Made by a program: the position numbers and the translations under genes. Below, piece after piece: positions 8,528 through 17,480 of a DNA stretch of 64,000 bases (positions within the stretch are counted from its first letter, which is position 1; every line of letters begins with the position of its first letter). This stretch comes from JAJPJE01 sp963724985 (GTDB lineage: Bacteria > Acidobacteriota > Terriglobia > Terriglobales > Acidobacteriaceae). The notes beneath the pieces were generated by a model, which was not told the DNA's origin, searched no databases, and saw only the letters and a program-made list of their open reading frames with translations. Location of the stretch: NCBI GenBank assembly GCA_963724985.1, contig CAVRWV010000020.1:1-64000 (forward strand), in the 5' to 3' direction.

Positions 8528-9877
8528 TCACTGTCCCGCTACAACCGGCCCGGATGTCTGCATCTCGACCCTCTTCTCAACGTGATCCTTGATCCAGTGC
8601 GGATCCCACCATTCCTTCGGATCAATCTGCACTCCGTCCAACTGCATGCTGAAGTGTATGTGATCTCCGCCGGCCATGCCGGTCATGCCGCTGAGACCCA
8701 TCACCTGGCCGCGCTTCACCATGTCGCCTTCATGCACATCGATGCGGCTCAGATGACCGTAAATGGTCTGCAGGCCGTACCCGTGGTCCACCACGATACA
8801 ATTTCCGTAGATACCAAGCGGCGCCGCCCAGACCACCTTGCCGTCGTTCGAAGCCTGCACACCCACGTGCTGCGTCACCGCCAGATCGTAGCCAAGGTGC
8901 ACCTGCTGATCGATCTTCTTCCCCTGATAGATATAGTTCCGCGTGTCGGCGAATGTCGCCTCAGCTTTCGCGCCTGGCTGGCGCAGGAATGGCTCCGACC
9001 ACAGGAATTTCTCAGCAGTCTTGAAACGCAGATCCGAAAGCGTCTTGTTGTTTGCTTTGCGCATCTCGTTGTTGATCTTTACAAAGCGCGCCACCGGATC
9101 GCCCGATCCCATGGGATCAAGTTCTCCGACCACTTTCTGTATGAACTTATCGTCCAGTTGCAAATCGTGAACTGTGTACTTGGGCTGCTCTTTCTTCGGG
9201 AACTGGTACGTCATCGGACTGGTTACCTGGCTCCCGCCGCCAAATGAGGCATACACCAGCGGCGCGGTTCCGGGCGGCGTGTTCCACGAGTACGCGAAGA
9301 GCGAGAACATGCCCGGCTTCCCACTAGGCATCGGCCACGCGCGGTAAGTCTGATCACCAACGCGTACTCCAGCCTGCTCATAGTTGCCGCTGATGTCGAA
9401 CGCCACCAGATCCGCCATGCCCAGATACAGGTAGTGCTGGTCGGAATCGACACTTACCGTCGGCGGACGCGTCACCACCGTCACATCGCCTTCCCAGCTT
9501 CCCTGCTTACGCAGCCAGCCGCTGGACGTGGCTTCCACAATCAACTTGGCCTTGCCGTCCTTCAACTGCGGGACCGTGCTCGTGCCTACATTGAAATTCC
9601 ACGTGTTGTCGGCAAGTTTGGACGTCTCCGGCAGTTGCCACACCTGATAACGAGTGCCGTTCTGTTCAACAAAGGCAGCGGCCTTGCGCACGCCGTCTTG
9701 AGATTGCACCTGAACGCTTATGGGAGTACTTTGTCCGACGGCCGTTACTGTCGACGTCAATGACACAACCGGTTTTGGGGATCGGGCCGCTCGAAAAACA
9801 GTTACACAAAGAAGAAAAGCGATAACGAGGAGAAGAAAGATTTTGCGCACGAATTCAGCATAGCGCGTAACCAGCAT
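8528..9877 (-). CDS. M23 family (lysostaphin-type) metallopeptidase, membrane-anchored
   Basis: 449 residues. One N-terminal membrane segment (IFLLLVIAFLLCVTVF) is followed by about 250 residues of probable beta-rich periplasmic region and a C-terminal M23/LytM domain. Zinc-site residues are visible: His and Asp in HLGYDLAV, the aromatic/His stretch TIYGHLSRI, and the HxH pair in GGDHIHFSMQL. The LytM core (NGKVVWAAPLGIYGNCIVVD, GDMVKRGQVMGLSG) is complete, so an active endopeptidase acting on peptidoglycan cross-links is likely. The large N-terminal region (TVVTRPPTVSVDSD and following) may be substrate-recognition domains. It stands alone; the next minus-strand gene upstream begins 68 bases away. 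Confidence 0.88.
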   Translation of the reverse strand: MLVTRYAEFVRKIFLLLVIAFLLCVTVFRAARSPKPVVSLTSTVTAVGQSTPISVQVQSQDGVRKAAAFVEQNGTRYQVWQLPETSKLADNTWNFNVGTSTVPQLKDGKAKLIVEATSSGWLRKQGSWEGDVTVVTRPPTVSVDSDQHYLYLGMADLVAFDISGNYEQAGVRVGDQTYRAWPMPSGKPGMFSLFAYSWNTPPGTAPLVYASFGGGSQVTSPMTYQFPKKEQPKYTVHDLQLDDKFIQKVVGELDPMGSGDPVARFVKINNEMRKANNKTLSDLRFKTAEKFLWSEPFLRQPGAKAEATFADTRNYIYQGKKIDQQVHLGYDLAVTQHVGVQASNDGKVVWAAPLGIYGNCIVVDHGYGLQTIYGHLSRIDVHEGDMVKRGQVMGLSGMTGMAGGDHIHFSMQLDGVQIDPKEWWDPHWIKDHVEKRVEMQTSGPVVAGQ

Positions 9878-9944
9878 TCTGCAGATTGGTAGTTCTACGA
9901 AGGCCGTGCCTAATCGGATGCCCTGAGTTTCTAAAGGAAATTAC

Positions 9945-11015
9945 TTACTTATTGGGCGGCCCAGAATTCACCGGTATCTCTCCCGTCAAGGATTCAAGAA
10001 AGGCGATCAAATCCGCACGCTCTTGTGCGGTCAGAAAATTCAGCGGGTGCATTTCTCGATCCAGATTTGGATTCGAATTGCCGCCACCAACGTAATAGTC
10101 CATAGCCTGCTTCAGTGTCTGGCGGCTGCCGTCATGAAAGTACGGTGCCGTGATCGCAACATTGCGCAGCGACGGTGTCTTGAACGATCCCATATCTTCA
10201 GGACGCCCGGTCTCTTTGAACCTGCCGACATCGTTCACTTTTTCGTCCGTCACACCTACACCGATGTTATGAAACTTGTTGTCTGTGAACAGCGCATAGT
10301 TCTCGCCCACCGTATGGCAAACCGCACAATTTCCTTTCTTTGCGTCGCGAAAAACCTCGAACCCGCGCTTGACGGACTCGCTAACAGCCTTCTCGTCATG
10401 ACCGTAATACCAGCGATCGAACGGCGAGTTCCCACTCACCAACGTTCGCTCGAAACTAGCGATGGCTTTCTCTACTTCCACGAACGTGATCTCGCCCGGT
10501 CCGAATGCCCGCGCGAACTCTGCGCGATATTCCAGGTTGGCGTTCAGCCTCTCCTCCACCCCTCGCGGGCTGTGTGCCATCTCCACTGGATTCTGCACGG
10601 GCCCCTCTGCCTGCTTTTCGAGCGATGCGGCCCGTCCATCCCAGAATTGGAGCGAGTAGTACACCGAATTCAGGACCGTAGGCGAGTTACGCGCACCAAA
10701 CTTGTGTCCCACGCCAATCGAGACTGGCTTCGGATCGCCGAACGCCAGATCGGGGTTATGACAGGTCGCGCAAGAAACAGAATTGTCTACCGATAGGATT
10801 GGATCGTAGTAGAGGCGCCTGCCAAGGGCAATCGTTTCAGCCGTCGGAGGATTGTCATTTGGAACGAGGATCGGGGGCAGGCCGAGCGGAGTGTTCAACT
10901 TCACTTGGGCCCCGATTGGAACCGCCAGCCGCTGTTGCCCATGGCGCGCGTACAGGAGGAGCAGACCGCCAATAAACAGCGCAGCCCAAATTACCGATAG
11001 AATCCTTCGATTCAT
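9945..11015 (-). CDS. di-haem cytochrome c peroxidase / MauG family
   Basis: 356 residues from the ATG at 11015, where the anchor helix follows at once (ILSVIWAALFIGGLLLLY). A TTG at 11090 is an alternative start that would add a 25-residue cytosolic leader. Two haem-binding motifs are present: CATCH (within SCATCHNPDLAFGD) and CAVCH (within NCAVCHTVGENY). The family reduces hydrogen peroxide in the periplasm with electrons from cytochrome c, or (MauG) performs oxidative modification of a partner protein. Conserved blocks NSPTVLNS, FWDGRA and MGSFKTPSLRNVAITAPYFHDGS fit the CcpA type. The gene starts just after a 52-residue membrane protein and probably shares its transcript. Confidence 0.9.
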   Translation of the reverse strand: MNRRILSVIWAALFIGGLLLLYARHGQQRLAVPIGAQVKLNTPLGLPPILVPNDNPPTAETIALGRRLYYDPILSVDNSVSCATCHNPDLAFGDPKPVSIGVGHKFGARNSPTVLNSVYYSLQFWDGRAASLEKQAEGPVQNPVEMAHSPRGVEERLNANLEYRAEFARAFGPGEITFVEVEKAIASFERTLVSGNSPFDRWYYGHDEKAVSESVKRGFEVFRDAKKGNCAVCHTVGENYALFTDNKFHNIGVGVTDEKVNDVGRFKETGRPEDMGSFKTPSLRNVAITAPYFHDGSRQTLKQAMDYYVGGGNSNPNLDREMHPLNFLTAQERADLIAFLESLTGEIPVNSGPPNK

Positions 11016-11094
11016 TCCGATGTGAACGTCTTCGAGAAAGTCGCTTCTAGTGTAAAGCGTCTTCGAATCTGGTACGGGCGTTGCCGACAAATCC

Positions 11095-11253
11095 TTATGC
11101 GCGAATCGTCGCTATCTTGTGATCAGCATTCTTGGCAGCCGTTTTTTGTTCCAGCTTTCGTTCGTGTCCTTCGGCATATGCTGCGTAGAACAGCATCAGG
11201 CCCATCACAACAAACACGCCCAGCGCCATCAGAGCCATGAACAGGATTGGCAT
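11095..11253 (-). CDS. small single-pass membrane protein (52 aa)
   Basis: ATG at 11253 is preceded by AGAGGTGG at proper spacing. The product begins with one hydrophobic helix (MPILFMALMALGVFVVMGLM, then LFYAAY) and ends in a charged tail (EGHERKLEQKTAAKNADHK). Its stop lies 79 bases before the ATG of the peroxidase gene and only four bases before that gene's alternative TTG start, so the two are almost certainly co-transcribed. No family is recognised. Small one-helix proteins beside redox enzymes often act as assembly factors or anchors, but that is inference only. Too short to be found by length-filtered gene calling. Confidence 0.6.
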   Translation of the reverse strand: MPILFMALMALGVFVVMGLMLFYAAYAEGHERKLEQKTAAKNADHKIATIRA

Positions 11254-11307
11254 ATACCACCTCTGTCGCCAAGTCTGCGCCGACTAGTTACCGCAATCGG
11301 TGATGGT

Positions 11308-11327
11308 GGTCACCCCCCACCGTGACC
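11308..11327. promoter_or_regulatory. inverted repeat in divergent promoter region
   Basis: GGTCAC and GTGACC form a perfect 6-base dyad separated by eight bases, in the 215-base space between the small membrane protein (minus) and the oxidoreductase (plus). Position suits an operator, but no regulator is adjacent. Confidence 0.25.
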
Positions 11328-11468
11328 TCGCCGTTGCCAGGTCCGGTGCCCGACTCGCCAGTACTTCCCTGCTTACCGATCCTTTACACTCTGGTAATCT
11401 CGTTGGTTCTGCTGTTCGATTCCGCGGATCGGAGCGCCACTTCGTGTCCGCCACAGTCAGGTCGGAGA

Positions 11469-12467
11469 ATGATTCGCTTTGGGATTGTCGGATTCGGTCT
11501 ACATGCTGTCAGGCGATTGATGCCTGGCTTTCAGCTCTCGTCTAACTGCACTGTCACCGCTCTTCAACGTCGGGATCCGGAGAAGGCCAAGGCTTCCGCG
11601 CAGGAATACGACATCCCCCATTACTTTTCTTCCACCGACGAGCTCTGCCTCTCGCCTGAAGTCGATGCCGTCCTCGTTACCTCTCCTAACGCCTGCCATC
11701 GTCTCGACGTGTTAACCGCTTTGCGGCGCGGCAAGCCTGTGCTCTGCGAAAAACCTATGGGCATGGATGCCGACGAATGCCGCGAGATGGTCGACACAGC
11801 TCATCGCTTGCGGCTTCTTTTGGGAGTAGCCCAAGTGTTCCGCTTTCATGAGAGCACCGCGCGCATCCGCGCTCGTGTCCAATCCGGCGATCTTGGCCGC
11901 CTTGTTTTTGCCCGTTCGGAATTCTCCTTCGATGCCCGAACCCACCAGCGCAAATGGCTTACCGATCGCTCACTCGCCGGCGGCGGACCTATCGCCGATA
12001 TCGGCGTGCATTGTATCGATACCCTTCGCTACATTCTTCAGGACGAAATCGTGCGCGTTCACGCCCGCACAGTTTCCGACAGCAACTCTGGCGAGGTTGA
12101 AGCCTCAGCCATTCTCACCCTCCAATTCCGCGCGGGAACTCTGGGCACGGTGCTCGTCTCTTATCGTGCACCTTATCGAACTCCGCTGGAAATTGTTGGA
12201 GAGGCTGGGGAGATTTTCGCCGACGACGCGCTCACGGTCGATCGGCCGGTCGCCATCGAATATCACTCCGAAGACAAGCCTGTTGTCGTAGAAGAAGTCG
12301 ACAATCAACTGGCCTATGCGCGTCAGGTCGATTCATTCGCGGCGGCGCTTGAAGGTAGCGGGAAGTTCCCTGCCCCCGGCGAGGTTGGTTGGCAGAACCA
12401 GGTCATTCTCGACGCTGCCTATCGTTCCATGCGTACCGGTCAGATGGAACCCGTCACTGTTATTTAG
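11469..12467 (+). CDS. Gfo/Idh/MocA family NAD(P)-dependent oxidoreductase
   Basis: 332 residues starting at the ATG at 11469 (MIRFGIVGFGLHAVRRLMPG), where the Rossmann fold begins; in-frame codons further upstream lack homology-like sequence. The conserved active-site lysine is in PVLCEKPMGMDADEC, and the C-terminal alpha/beta domain carries GGGPIADIGVHCIDTLRYIL, with the conserved D-x-G-x-H of the family. Members oxidise or reduce sugars, inositols or related polyols; the substrate cannot be named from sequence. The gene stands alone, convergent with the threonine operon (73 bases from thrB). Confidence 0.87.
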   Translation: MIRFGIVGFGLHAVRRLMPGFQLSSNCTVTALQRRDPEKAKASAQEYDIPHYFSSTDELCLSPEVDAVLVTSPNACHRLDVLTALRRGKPVLCEKPMGMDADECREMVDTAHRLRLLLGVAQVFRFHESTARIRARVQSGDLGRLVFARSEFSFDARTHQRKWLTDRSLAGGGPIADIGVHCIDTLRYILQDEIVRVHARTVSDSNSGEVEASAILTLQFRAGTLGTVLVSYRAPYRTPLEIVGEAGEIFADDALTVDRPVAIEYHSEDKPVVVEEVDNQLAYARQVDSFAAALEGSGKFPAPGEVGWQNQVILDAAYRSMRTGQMEPVTVI

Positions 12468-12540
12468 GAAGCTTTAGACTGAGGAATGATTTACGGATGC
12501 CCACATTGCGAAGCGGGAGTGGGATTTTGCTTTTTTGTGT

Positions 12541-13485
12541 TCAGAGTCTCGCACCCTTCGCCAGTTCTGCCTGCTCAACGTAGCTCTCGACGCCACCGGT
12601 ATTCTCAATCGATGTCGAAATAATCTCCGCGTCCAGATTGTTCTTCGCCAAGTGCTCTTTGATCGCAGTGGACGCTCTAGACAAATTGGCTCCATCTGCC
12701 ATCACCATCAGCACGCCGGGGCCAGCACCACTTAACGCACATCCCAAAATTCCATGAGTTCCGACCAGCGACCGCAGCGCCGGAAGTAACGGACATGCCT
12801 TTTCGCGATAAGGTTCGTGAATCCTGTCTCCTAGCGCATATTGCAGCAACTCACCCCTGCCTTGCGCGAATGCTCCCAACATCAACAGTGAATTCTGCAA
12901 ATTTGTTACGACATCTCCCCGCGTATACGTGGCGGGCAAAAATCCTCTTGCCTCCTCAGTGGACAGTGCCGTCGGCGGAATCGCAACCAGGATCGGCCAT
13001 TGCACCGGCGCATCAATCTTGATGGCTTGCACATCGCAGTCGTCACTCATGCGTGCGGTTACCAACCCGCCGATCCAGCAGGCGCCCACATTGTCTGGAT
13101 GTCCTTCCAACTTCGCCGACTCAGCCAACACTCGATCTCCTGACCACCCCAGGTCGCCCATCTTCGCGGCGATCGCAATTCCGGCCAGTCTCGCCGCGGC
13201 CGACGATCCCAATCCCATCCCCAGAGGAATCTCGTTGTGAACGCGCAGGCTTACCGACTCAATGGCGCGCCCACTCCCTCGCAGCGTCGCGACGTAGGTA
13301 TCGAGAATAAGATTGCGCTCGACCTGCGAACACGTTGCCGCATCCCGGCCGGTTGCGTACACCTGAAACTCCGGGGCAGGCGACGCTTCGACCTCGAGGT
13401 ATAACGCGAGCGCAAGCGCAGCCGCATCGAAAGCGGCTCCGAGATTAGCGGAACTTGCCGGCAGTTTTAACTTGATCGTTCCCAA
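12541..13485 (-). CDS. thrB: homoserine kinase
   Basis: 314 residues, usual length. A GHMP-family kinase that phosphorylates L-homoserine on its hydroxyl using ATP. Seen: the N-terminal substrate motif LPASSANLGAAFDAAALALA, the glycine-rich ATP loop IPLGMGLGSSAAARLAG, and the C-terminal GHMP motif ALSGAGPGVLMV. It is the last gene of a lysC-thrC-thrB set, nine bases after thrC, so the last two steps of threonine synthesis are co-expressed with the pathway's first enzyme. Confidence 0.95.
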   Translation of the reverse strand: MGTIKLKLPASSANLGAAFDAAALALALYLEVEASPAPEFQVYATGRDAATCSQVERNLILDTYVATLRGSGRAIESVSLRVHNEIPLGMGLGSSAAARLAGIAIAAKMGDLGWSGDRVLAESAKLEGHPDNVGACWIGGLVTARMSDDCDVQAIKIDAPVQWPILVAIPPTALSTEEARGFLPATYTRGDVVTNLQNSLLMLGAFAQGRGELLQYALGDRIHEPYREKACPLLPALRSLVGTHGILGCALSGAGPGVLMVMADGANLSRASTAIKEHLAKNNLDAEIISTSIENTGGVESYVEQAELAKGARL

Positions 13486-13494
13486 GGTTCGTCC

Positions 13495-14853
13495 CTACTC
13501 TCCCCCACCCGCTGCTTCAAGAATGGGAAGCACGGCATCGACAGTTCCATCCAGTACGATCGGCGGTCGCCGGTGCGCCTCCGTGATCGACTCCGCCTTC
13601 GGATCTTTCAGCAGCTCTCCCTGGTGAAACTTAAACGTGTACTCCGAATCCTTGAGCACGTGACCCGTCAGCACCAGCACTGCGGACTCCGCCTTCTTTA
13701 CCAATCCTTGCTTCACCAGCTTCTTCAACCCTGCTAAGGTCGCCGCCGACGCCGGCTCGCAACCAATTCCATCTTCACCAATCTCTGCTTTAGCCACCGC
13801 AATCTCCGCTTCGCTCACCTGCTCCACGGCCCCGCCGGTCGCTTCCAGGACTCGCACTGCCTTTTTCCAGGACGCCGGATTGCCAATCCGAATCGCAGTC
13901 GCCAGCGTCTCCGCCTGCACCGGAATCAGTTTCTTCCCGCCGGTCTCGCGCACAGTCCGCACGAGTGCGTTCGCGCCTTCCGCCTGGATCACGTGAATCT
14001 GCGGCAGTTTCCGAATCAGCCCTGCTCGGTGGAGCTCGAGAATGCCCTTTCCAATCGCTGAAGAATTCGCCAGATTTCCGCCAGGAACGACAATATGATC
14101 TGGCACTTCCCATTCCAGCTGTTCCAGCAGTTCAAACGCGAGAGTCTTCTGTCCTTCGAGACGATACGGATTCATCGAATTTAACAAGTAGATCGGATAA
14201 CGATGGACAAGCTCCGTCAGCACGCGCACACAGCCGTCAAAATCCGTCCGCAGCTGTAGCGTTACGGCCCCGTACTCGAGGGATTGCGCCAGTTTTCCCC
14301 AGGCAATCTTTCCCTCAGGAATCAGAACCAGGCTGCGCATTCCCGCCCGCGCCGCATAGGCTGCCATCGAGGCCGACGTATTCCCCGTCGACGCGCACGC
14401 TACCCATTGGAATCCTTTTTCTTTCGCGACGGAAATCGCTGCCGTCATGCCCGTGTCTTTGAAGGATCCCGTCGGATTCATGCCCTGGTGTTTCGCCAGC
14501 AGCATCTGGACGCCAGCACTCTTTGCGGAGCGTGGCACCTCATATAAAGGCATGTTGCCTTCACGCAACGTCACAACATTCTTAAAGTCGCGAAGGATTG
14601 GCAGGAAATCCCGGAATCTCCACACGCCACTCTGATCCAGTGGCGCCAGCGAGGTTCTCCGGTGCAGCCATGTTCTCTCCACGATCTCGGCATCAATCTC
14701 TGGCCAGTCGTAGACAGCCTCCAGAAGATCTCCGCACTTGTCACAGCGGAAATCCGGACCAGCTTCTTTGCAGTGATCTCCGCACCCGATGCACTCGAGT
14801 CGATGCTGTCCGATGCTGGGAATCGCCCCAACCGCTTGCGCGGAGTAGCCCAT
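13495..14853 (-). CDS. thrC: threonine synthase
   Basis: 452 residues. A PLP enzyme of fold type II that converts O-phosphohomoserine to threonine. The PLP-binding lysine lies in MNPTGSFKDTGMTAAI, and ASTGNTSASMAAYAARAG is the phosphate-cradle region. The N-terminus carries a small zinc-ribbon-like pair of cysteine knuckles, CIGCGDHC and CDKCGD, seen in some bacterial and archaeal threonine synthases. Start ATG at 14853 lies two bases after the lysC stop, which with the following thrB implies one operon. No homoserine dehydrogenase accompanies the cluster in this window. Confidence 0.94.
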   Translation of the reverse strand: MGYSAQAVGAIPSIGQHRLECIGCGDHCKEAGPDFRCDKCGDLLEAVYDWPEIDAEIVERTWLHRRTSLAPLDQSGVWRFRDFLPILRDFKNVVTLREGNMPLYEVPRSAKSAGVQMLLAKHQGMNPTGSFKDTGMTAAISVAKEKGFQWVACASTGNTSASMAAYAARAGMRSLVLIPEGKIAWGKLAQSLEYGAVTLQLRTDFDGCVRVLTELVHRYPIYLLNSMNPYRLEGQKTLAFELLEQLEWEVPDHIVVPGGNLANSSAIGKGILELHRAGLIRKLPQIHVIQAEGANALVRTVRETGGKKLIPVQAETLATAIRIGNPASWKKAVRVLEATGGAVEQVSEAEIAVAKAEIGEDGIGCEPASAATLAGLKKLVKQGLVKKAESAVLVLTGHVLKDSEYTFKFHQGELLKDPKAESITEAHRRPPIVLDGTVDAVLPILEAAGGGE

Positions 14854-14855
14854 TG

Positions 14856-16277
14856 TTAAGCCTCCGCCCGAGCCGCATGTTGCGACAGGAACTCACCGTG
14901 CACCGCTCTTACCACTGCATCGGCTCCGGTCGCGTGCACGGCAAAGCAGATGTTCAACTCACTTGCGCCCTGTGCCACCGCGATCACGCTCTGATTCGCA
15001 TTCGCCACCGCTGAAAAAAGTCTTCCCAGGATGCCGCGCGTTCCGCGCATCGATTCGCCCAGGACGCACACCACTGCAATGTCCCTCTGCACTTGAATCG
15101 GATTCACCACTCCGTGCTGTAATTCCATCCGGAACGCACGCTCCATCAACTTCACAACCACATCAGTATCCGCTTCGCGCAGCACCAATCCAAGCGAGTT
15201 CTCCGATGACGATTGCGTCGAGAACAACACATCGACGTGCTCGTGTCCGAGTCGCAGGAACAACCGCCCAAAAATTTCGGCGAATGGAACATCGCGCTTG
15301 GTGGTCAGCGTGATCAAGCTCGCCTGTTTCACCACCGTGACCGCTTTGACTGCCGATCCATTCCTCGGCACCTTGGCAACGATCTCTGTCCCCGCCACTT
15401 CTGGCCGGAACGAGTTCTTGATCCAGACTGGAATGCCTTTATCCATTGTCGGACGAATTGCCTTGTGATGGATCACCTTCGCTCCATAATAAGAAAGCTC
15501 CACCGCCTCCGAAAACGTAATCGCCGGCAGAGTCTTTGCATCCGGACACACTCTCGGATCTGCCGTCAGCACTCCATCCACATCCGTGTAAATCCAGACT
15601 TCATCCGCTCCCAGGGCTGCGCCCAGAATTGTTGCCGACGAATCCGATCCGCCGCGCCCCAGCGTTGTCGGTTGTCCCTTCGGAGTAGATCCCATGAATC
15701 CCGTAATCACCGGCAGCTTGCCGGATTTCAGCAAAGGCGTAAGGACCTCATTCGCCTTCTTGGCCGTCGCCTCCATATCGGCAGATGCATCGCCGAACTT
15801 GTCGTCGGTAATCAGGATGCGGGTCGAATCTATAAATTCGCCCGCAGCGCCCATCCCGCGCAACACTCCCGCGAAGATGTGCGCCGACATCTTCTCTCCC
15901 ATCGGCGCAGCCGCATCCATGATTTGTGGAGTAGTTGATCGCAGCAGAAGCAGGGCTGCGCAGATGTCATGTAACTGCTTCAGAACCGTCCCGACCTGCT
16001 CTTCGATTCCCTTTCGCTCAGGTCCCTTGAATAGTTCGCTGATAACCTTCTTATGCCGCTCTTGCAGCAACTGCATCTGCTCAGCGACTTGCTTGTCCTC
16101 GCCCTGACGGGCCGCGCTGACAGTTTTCAAAATCAGGTCGGTGACGCCGGACAGCGCAGAAACCACTACCGCTACTTGATGTTTTCCCTTGGCTTTACAG
16201 GCGATTTCCGCCGACGCGCGGATTCTGGTCGCATCGCCGACAGACGTCCCCCCAAACTTCATGACAATCAGACTCAT
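14856..16277 (-). CDS. lysC: aspartate kinase (monofunctional, LysC type)
   Basis: 473 residues, longer than the Bacillus-type (about 400) and near the E. coli LysC length. It phosphorylates aspartate as the first step to lysine, methionine and threonine. The amino-acid kinase domain starts with VMKFGGTSVGDATRIR and includes LGRGGSDSSATILGAALGAD and YTDVDGVLTADPR. The C-terminal third contains two ACT-type allosteric regions (VKAVTVVKQASLITLTTKRD; VCVLGESMRGTRGILGRLFS), implying feedback control by an end product, most likely threonine or lysine. It heads the lysC-thrC-thrB operon. No leader-peptide attenuator was recognised upstream. Confidence 0.93.
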   Translation of the reverse strand: MSLIVMKFGGTSVGDATRIRASAEIACKAKGKHQVAVVVSALSGVTDLILKTVSAARQGEDKQVAEQMQLLQERHKKVISELFKGPERKGIEEQVGTVLKQLHDICAALLLLRSTTPQIMDAAAPMGEKMSAHIFAGVLRGMGAAGEFIDSTRILITDDKFGDASADMEATAKKANEVLTPLLKSGKLPVITGFMGSTPKGQPTTLGRGGSDSSATILGAALGADEVWIYTDVDGVLTADPRVCPDAKTLPAITFSEAVELSYYGAKVIHHKAIRPTMDKGIPVWIKNSFRPEVAGTEIVAKVPRNGSAVKAVTVVKQASLITLTTKRDVPFAEIFGRLFLRLGHEHVDVLFSTQSSSENSLGLVLREADTDVVVKLMERAFRMELQHGVVNPIQVQRDIAVVCVLGESMRGTRGILGRLFSAVANANQSVIAVAQGASELNICFAVHATGADAVVRAVHGEFLSQHAARAEA

Positions 16278-16392
16278 CCCTGGCTCATTTCCTTGGCAGT
16301 AATAAATGCTTGATTGTACCGGACGGAGTTCAACCTTCAGTTTCGAAAAACCCGCTCACTCCTAGTGGAATAATCGATACTGCTCACCAGCA

Positions 16393-16896
16393 TCAATCGT
16401 GAGCAACCGTGCCTTCCCCTGCCGCCTCCGCCAGTGCCTTCAGCGGTTCGCCCACAATTCGCACGCTCAACCACTCCTTCTGTAGATTCGCTCCCAGTTT
16501 CTCGTAGAAATTGATCGCAGGAGCGTTCCAATCCAGTACCTGCCATTTCATTCCATAGCAACTCTCGGCGAGAGCGATGCGCGCTAGCTCTTGAAGCATC
16601 GCTTTACCAATCCCGTTTCCGCGGAATTCAGGCCGAACGAATAGATCTTCCAGGTACAATCCCGGTCGCCCCAACCAAGTTGAATAATTTAGGAAGAAGA
16701 GTGCGAAGCCTGCAGAACGCCCATCCCACTCCGCGATCAGCGTTCGGAACTTGGGACTCTCGCCGAATCCGTCGCGCAGAATATCTGCAACGTTGGCAAT
16801 CGCAGCCTGCGGCTCTCTCTCATACTCCGCAAGCTCACGTATAAATTGAATGATTAATTCAGCGTCCTGGGGAACCGCTGGTCGAATCCTGAGCAT
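16393..16896 (-). CDS. GNAT family N-acetyltransferase (SSAT-like)
   Basis: 167 residues. The acetyl-CoA binding loop is VRPEFRGNGIGKAMLQELAR, preceded by PGLYLEDLF and followed by WNAPAINFYEKLGA, an arrangement typical of the diamine/spermidine N1-acetyltransferase-like subgroup (thialysine acetyltransferases and relatives). A small-molecule amine substrate is therefore likely but unproven. The start codon lies ten bases after the stop of the minus-strand PilZ gene, so the two may share a transcript. Confidence 0.85.
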   Translation of the reverse strand: MLRIRPAVPQDAELIIQFIRELAEYEREPQAAIANVADILRDGFGESPKFRTLIAEWDGRSAGFALFFLNYSTWLGRPGLYLEDLFVRPEFRGNGIGKAMLQELARIALAESCYGMKWQVLDWNAPAINFYEKLGANLQKEWLSVRIVGEPLKALAEAAGEGTVAHD

Positions 16897-16905
16897 GCAC
16901 CCATT

Positions 16906-17271
16906 CTAATGAGCGCCGACGACAGTTCGCACCGTCGAACTTTCATCCATTGAAAAAACCGGAAGGGGTGTATCGAACTTCATACCTACCAGGGAGTATC
17001 GATCGCGCTTCTCCGTCCTGACCACATCTCCCTCAATGAAGCGGATGAGCTTTTGGCCTTCCGGCAGAGCACCCGGATAAACAGGTATCTCCAGTGAGAG
17101 GTGCTGCGACTTCGGACTCTTGCGCACCGCCAGCAGGACGCCCCCGGCACTCACGTTGATAGCAGTTGCGAATTCCAACGAGACTTTGCCGTTCTCATCA
17201 GTGCTCCTCACGAATACTGGGAACGCGATCGGCAGTCTGGGCCATCTGCGAGTGTTGATGAAGGAAGCCAC
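16906..17271 (-). CDS. PilZ domain protein
   Basis: 121 residues. RRWPRLPIAFPVFVR provides the arginine element and NVSAGG the second c-di-GMP contact; DENGKVSLEFATAINVSAGG is nearly the same as in the PilZ protein at 4442-4777, marking a paralogue pair. Single-domain PilZ proteins act as c-di-GMP adaptors. The C-terminus after the barrel (VFSMDESSTVRTVVGAH) is unique. It lies head-to-head with another PilZ-containing gene at 17481, across a 209-base region in which I see no gene. Confidence 0.82.
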   Translation of the reverse strand: MASFINTRRWPRLPIAFPVFVRSTDENGKVSLEFATAINVSAGGVLLAVRKSPKSQHLSLEIPVYPGALPEGQKLIRFIEGDVVRTEKRDRYSLVGMKFDTPLPVFSMDESSTVRTVVGAH

Positions 17272-17480
17272 ATCTCATTATGTACTTCCTGTTGAACTTC
17301 GGGAGGTCACGATGGTTGCTTCGCTGCTGCCCGATGGTCCTACAGTTGTTGTCCTCCTCGACGTCGCGAACGTGTCCATCAGGTCTTGCACATTTGTCCG
17401 CATGAGCATCGACCTTCGTAACACTACGGAATGCCCACATTCACCATCTATTAAGGCAAGATGGATTAGGAGCATCCCTG

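Noticed and set aside
11022..11325. Plus-strand frames over the small membrane protein
   Set aside because: The minus-strand frame has a ribosome site and a sound membrane helix; the plus-strand ones have neither.
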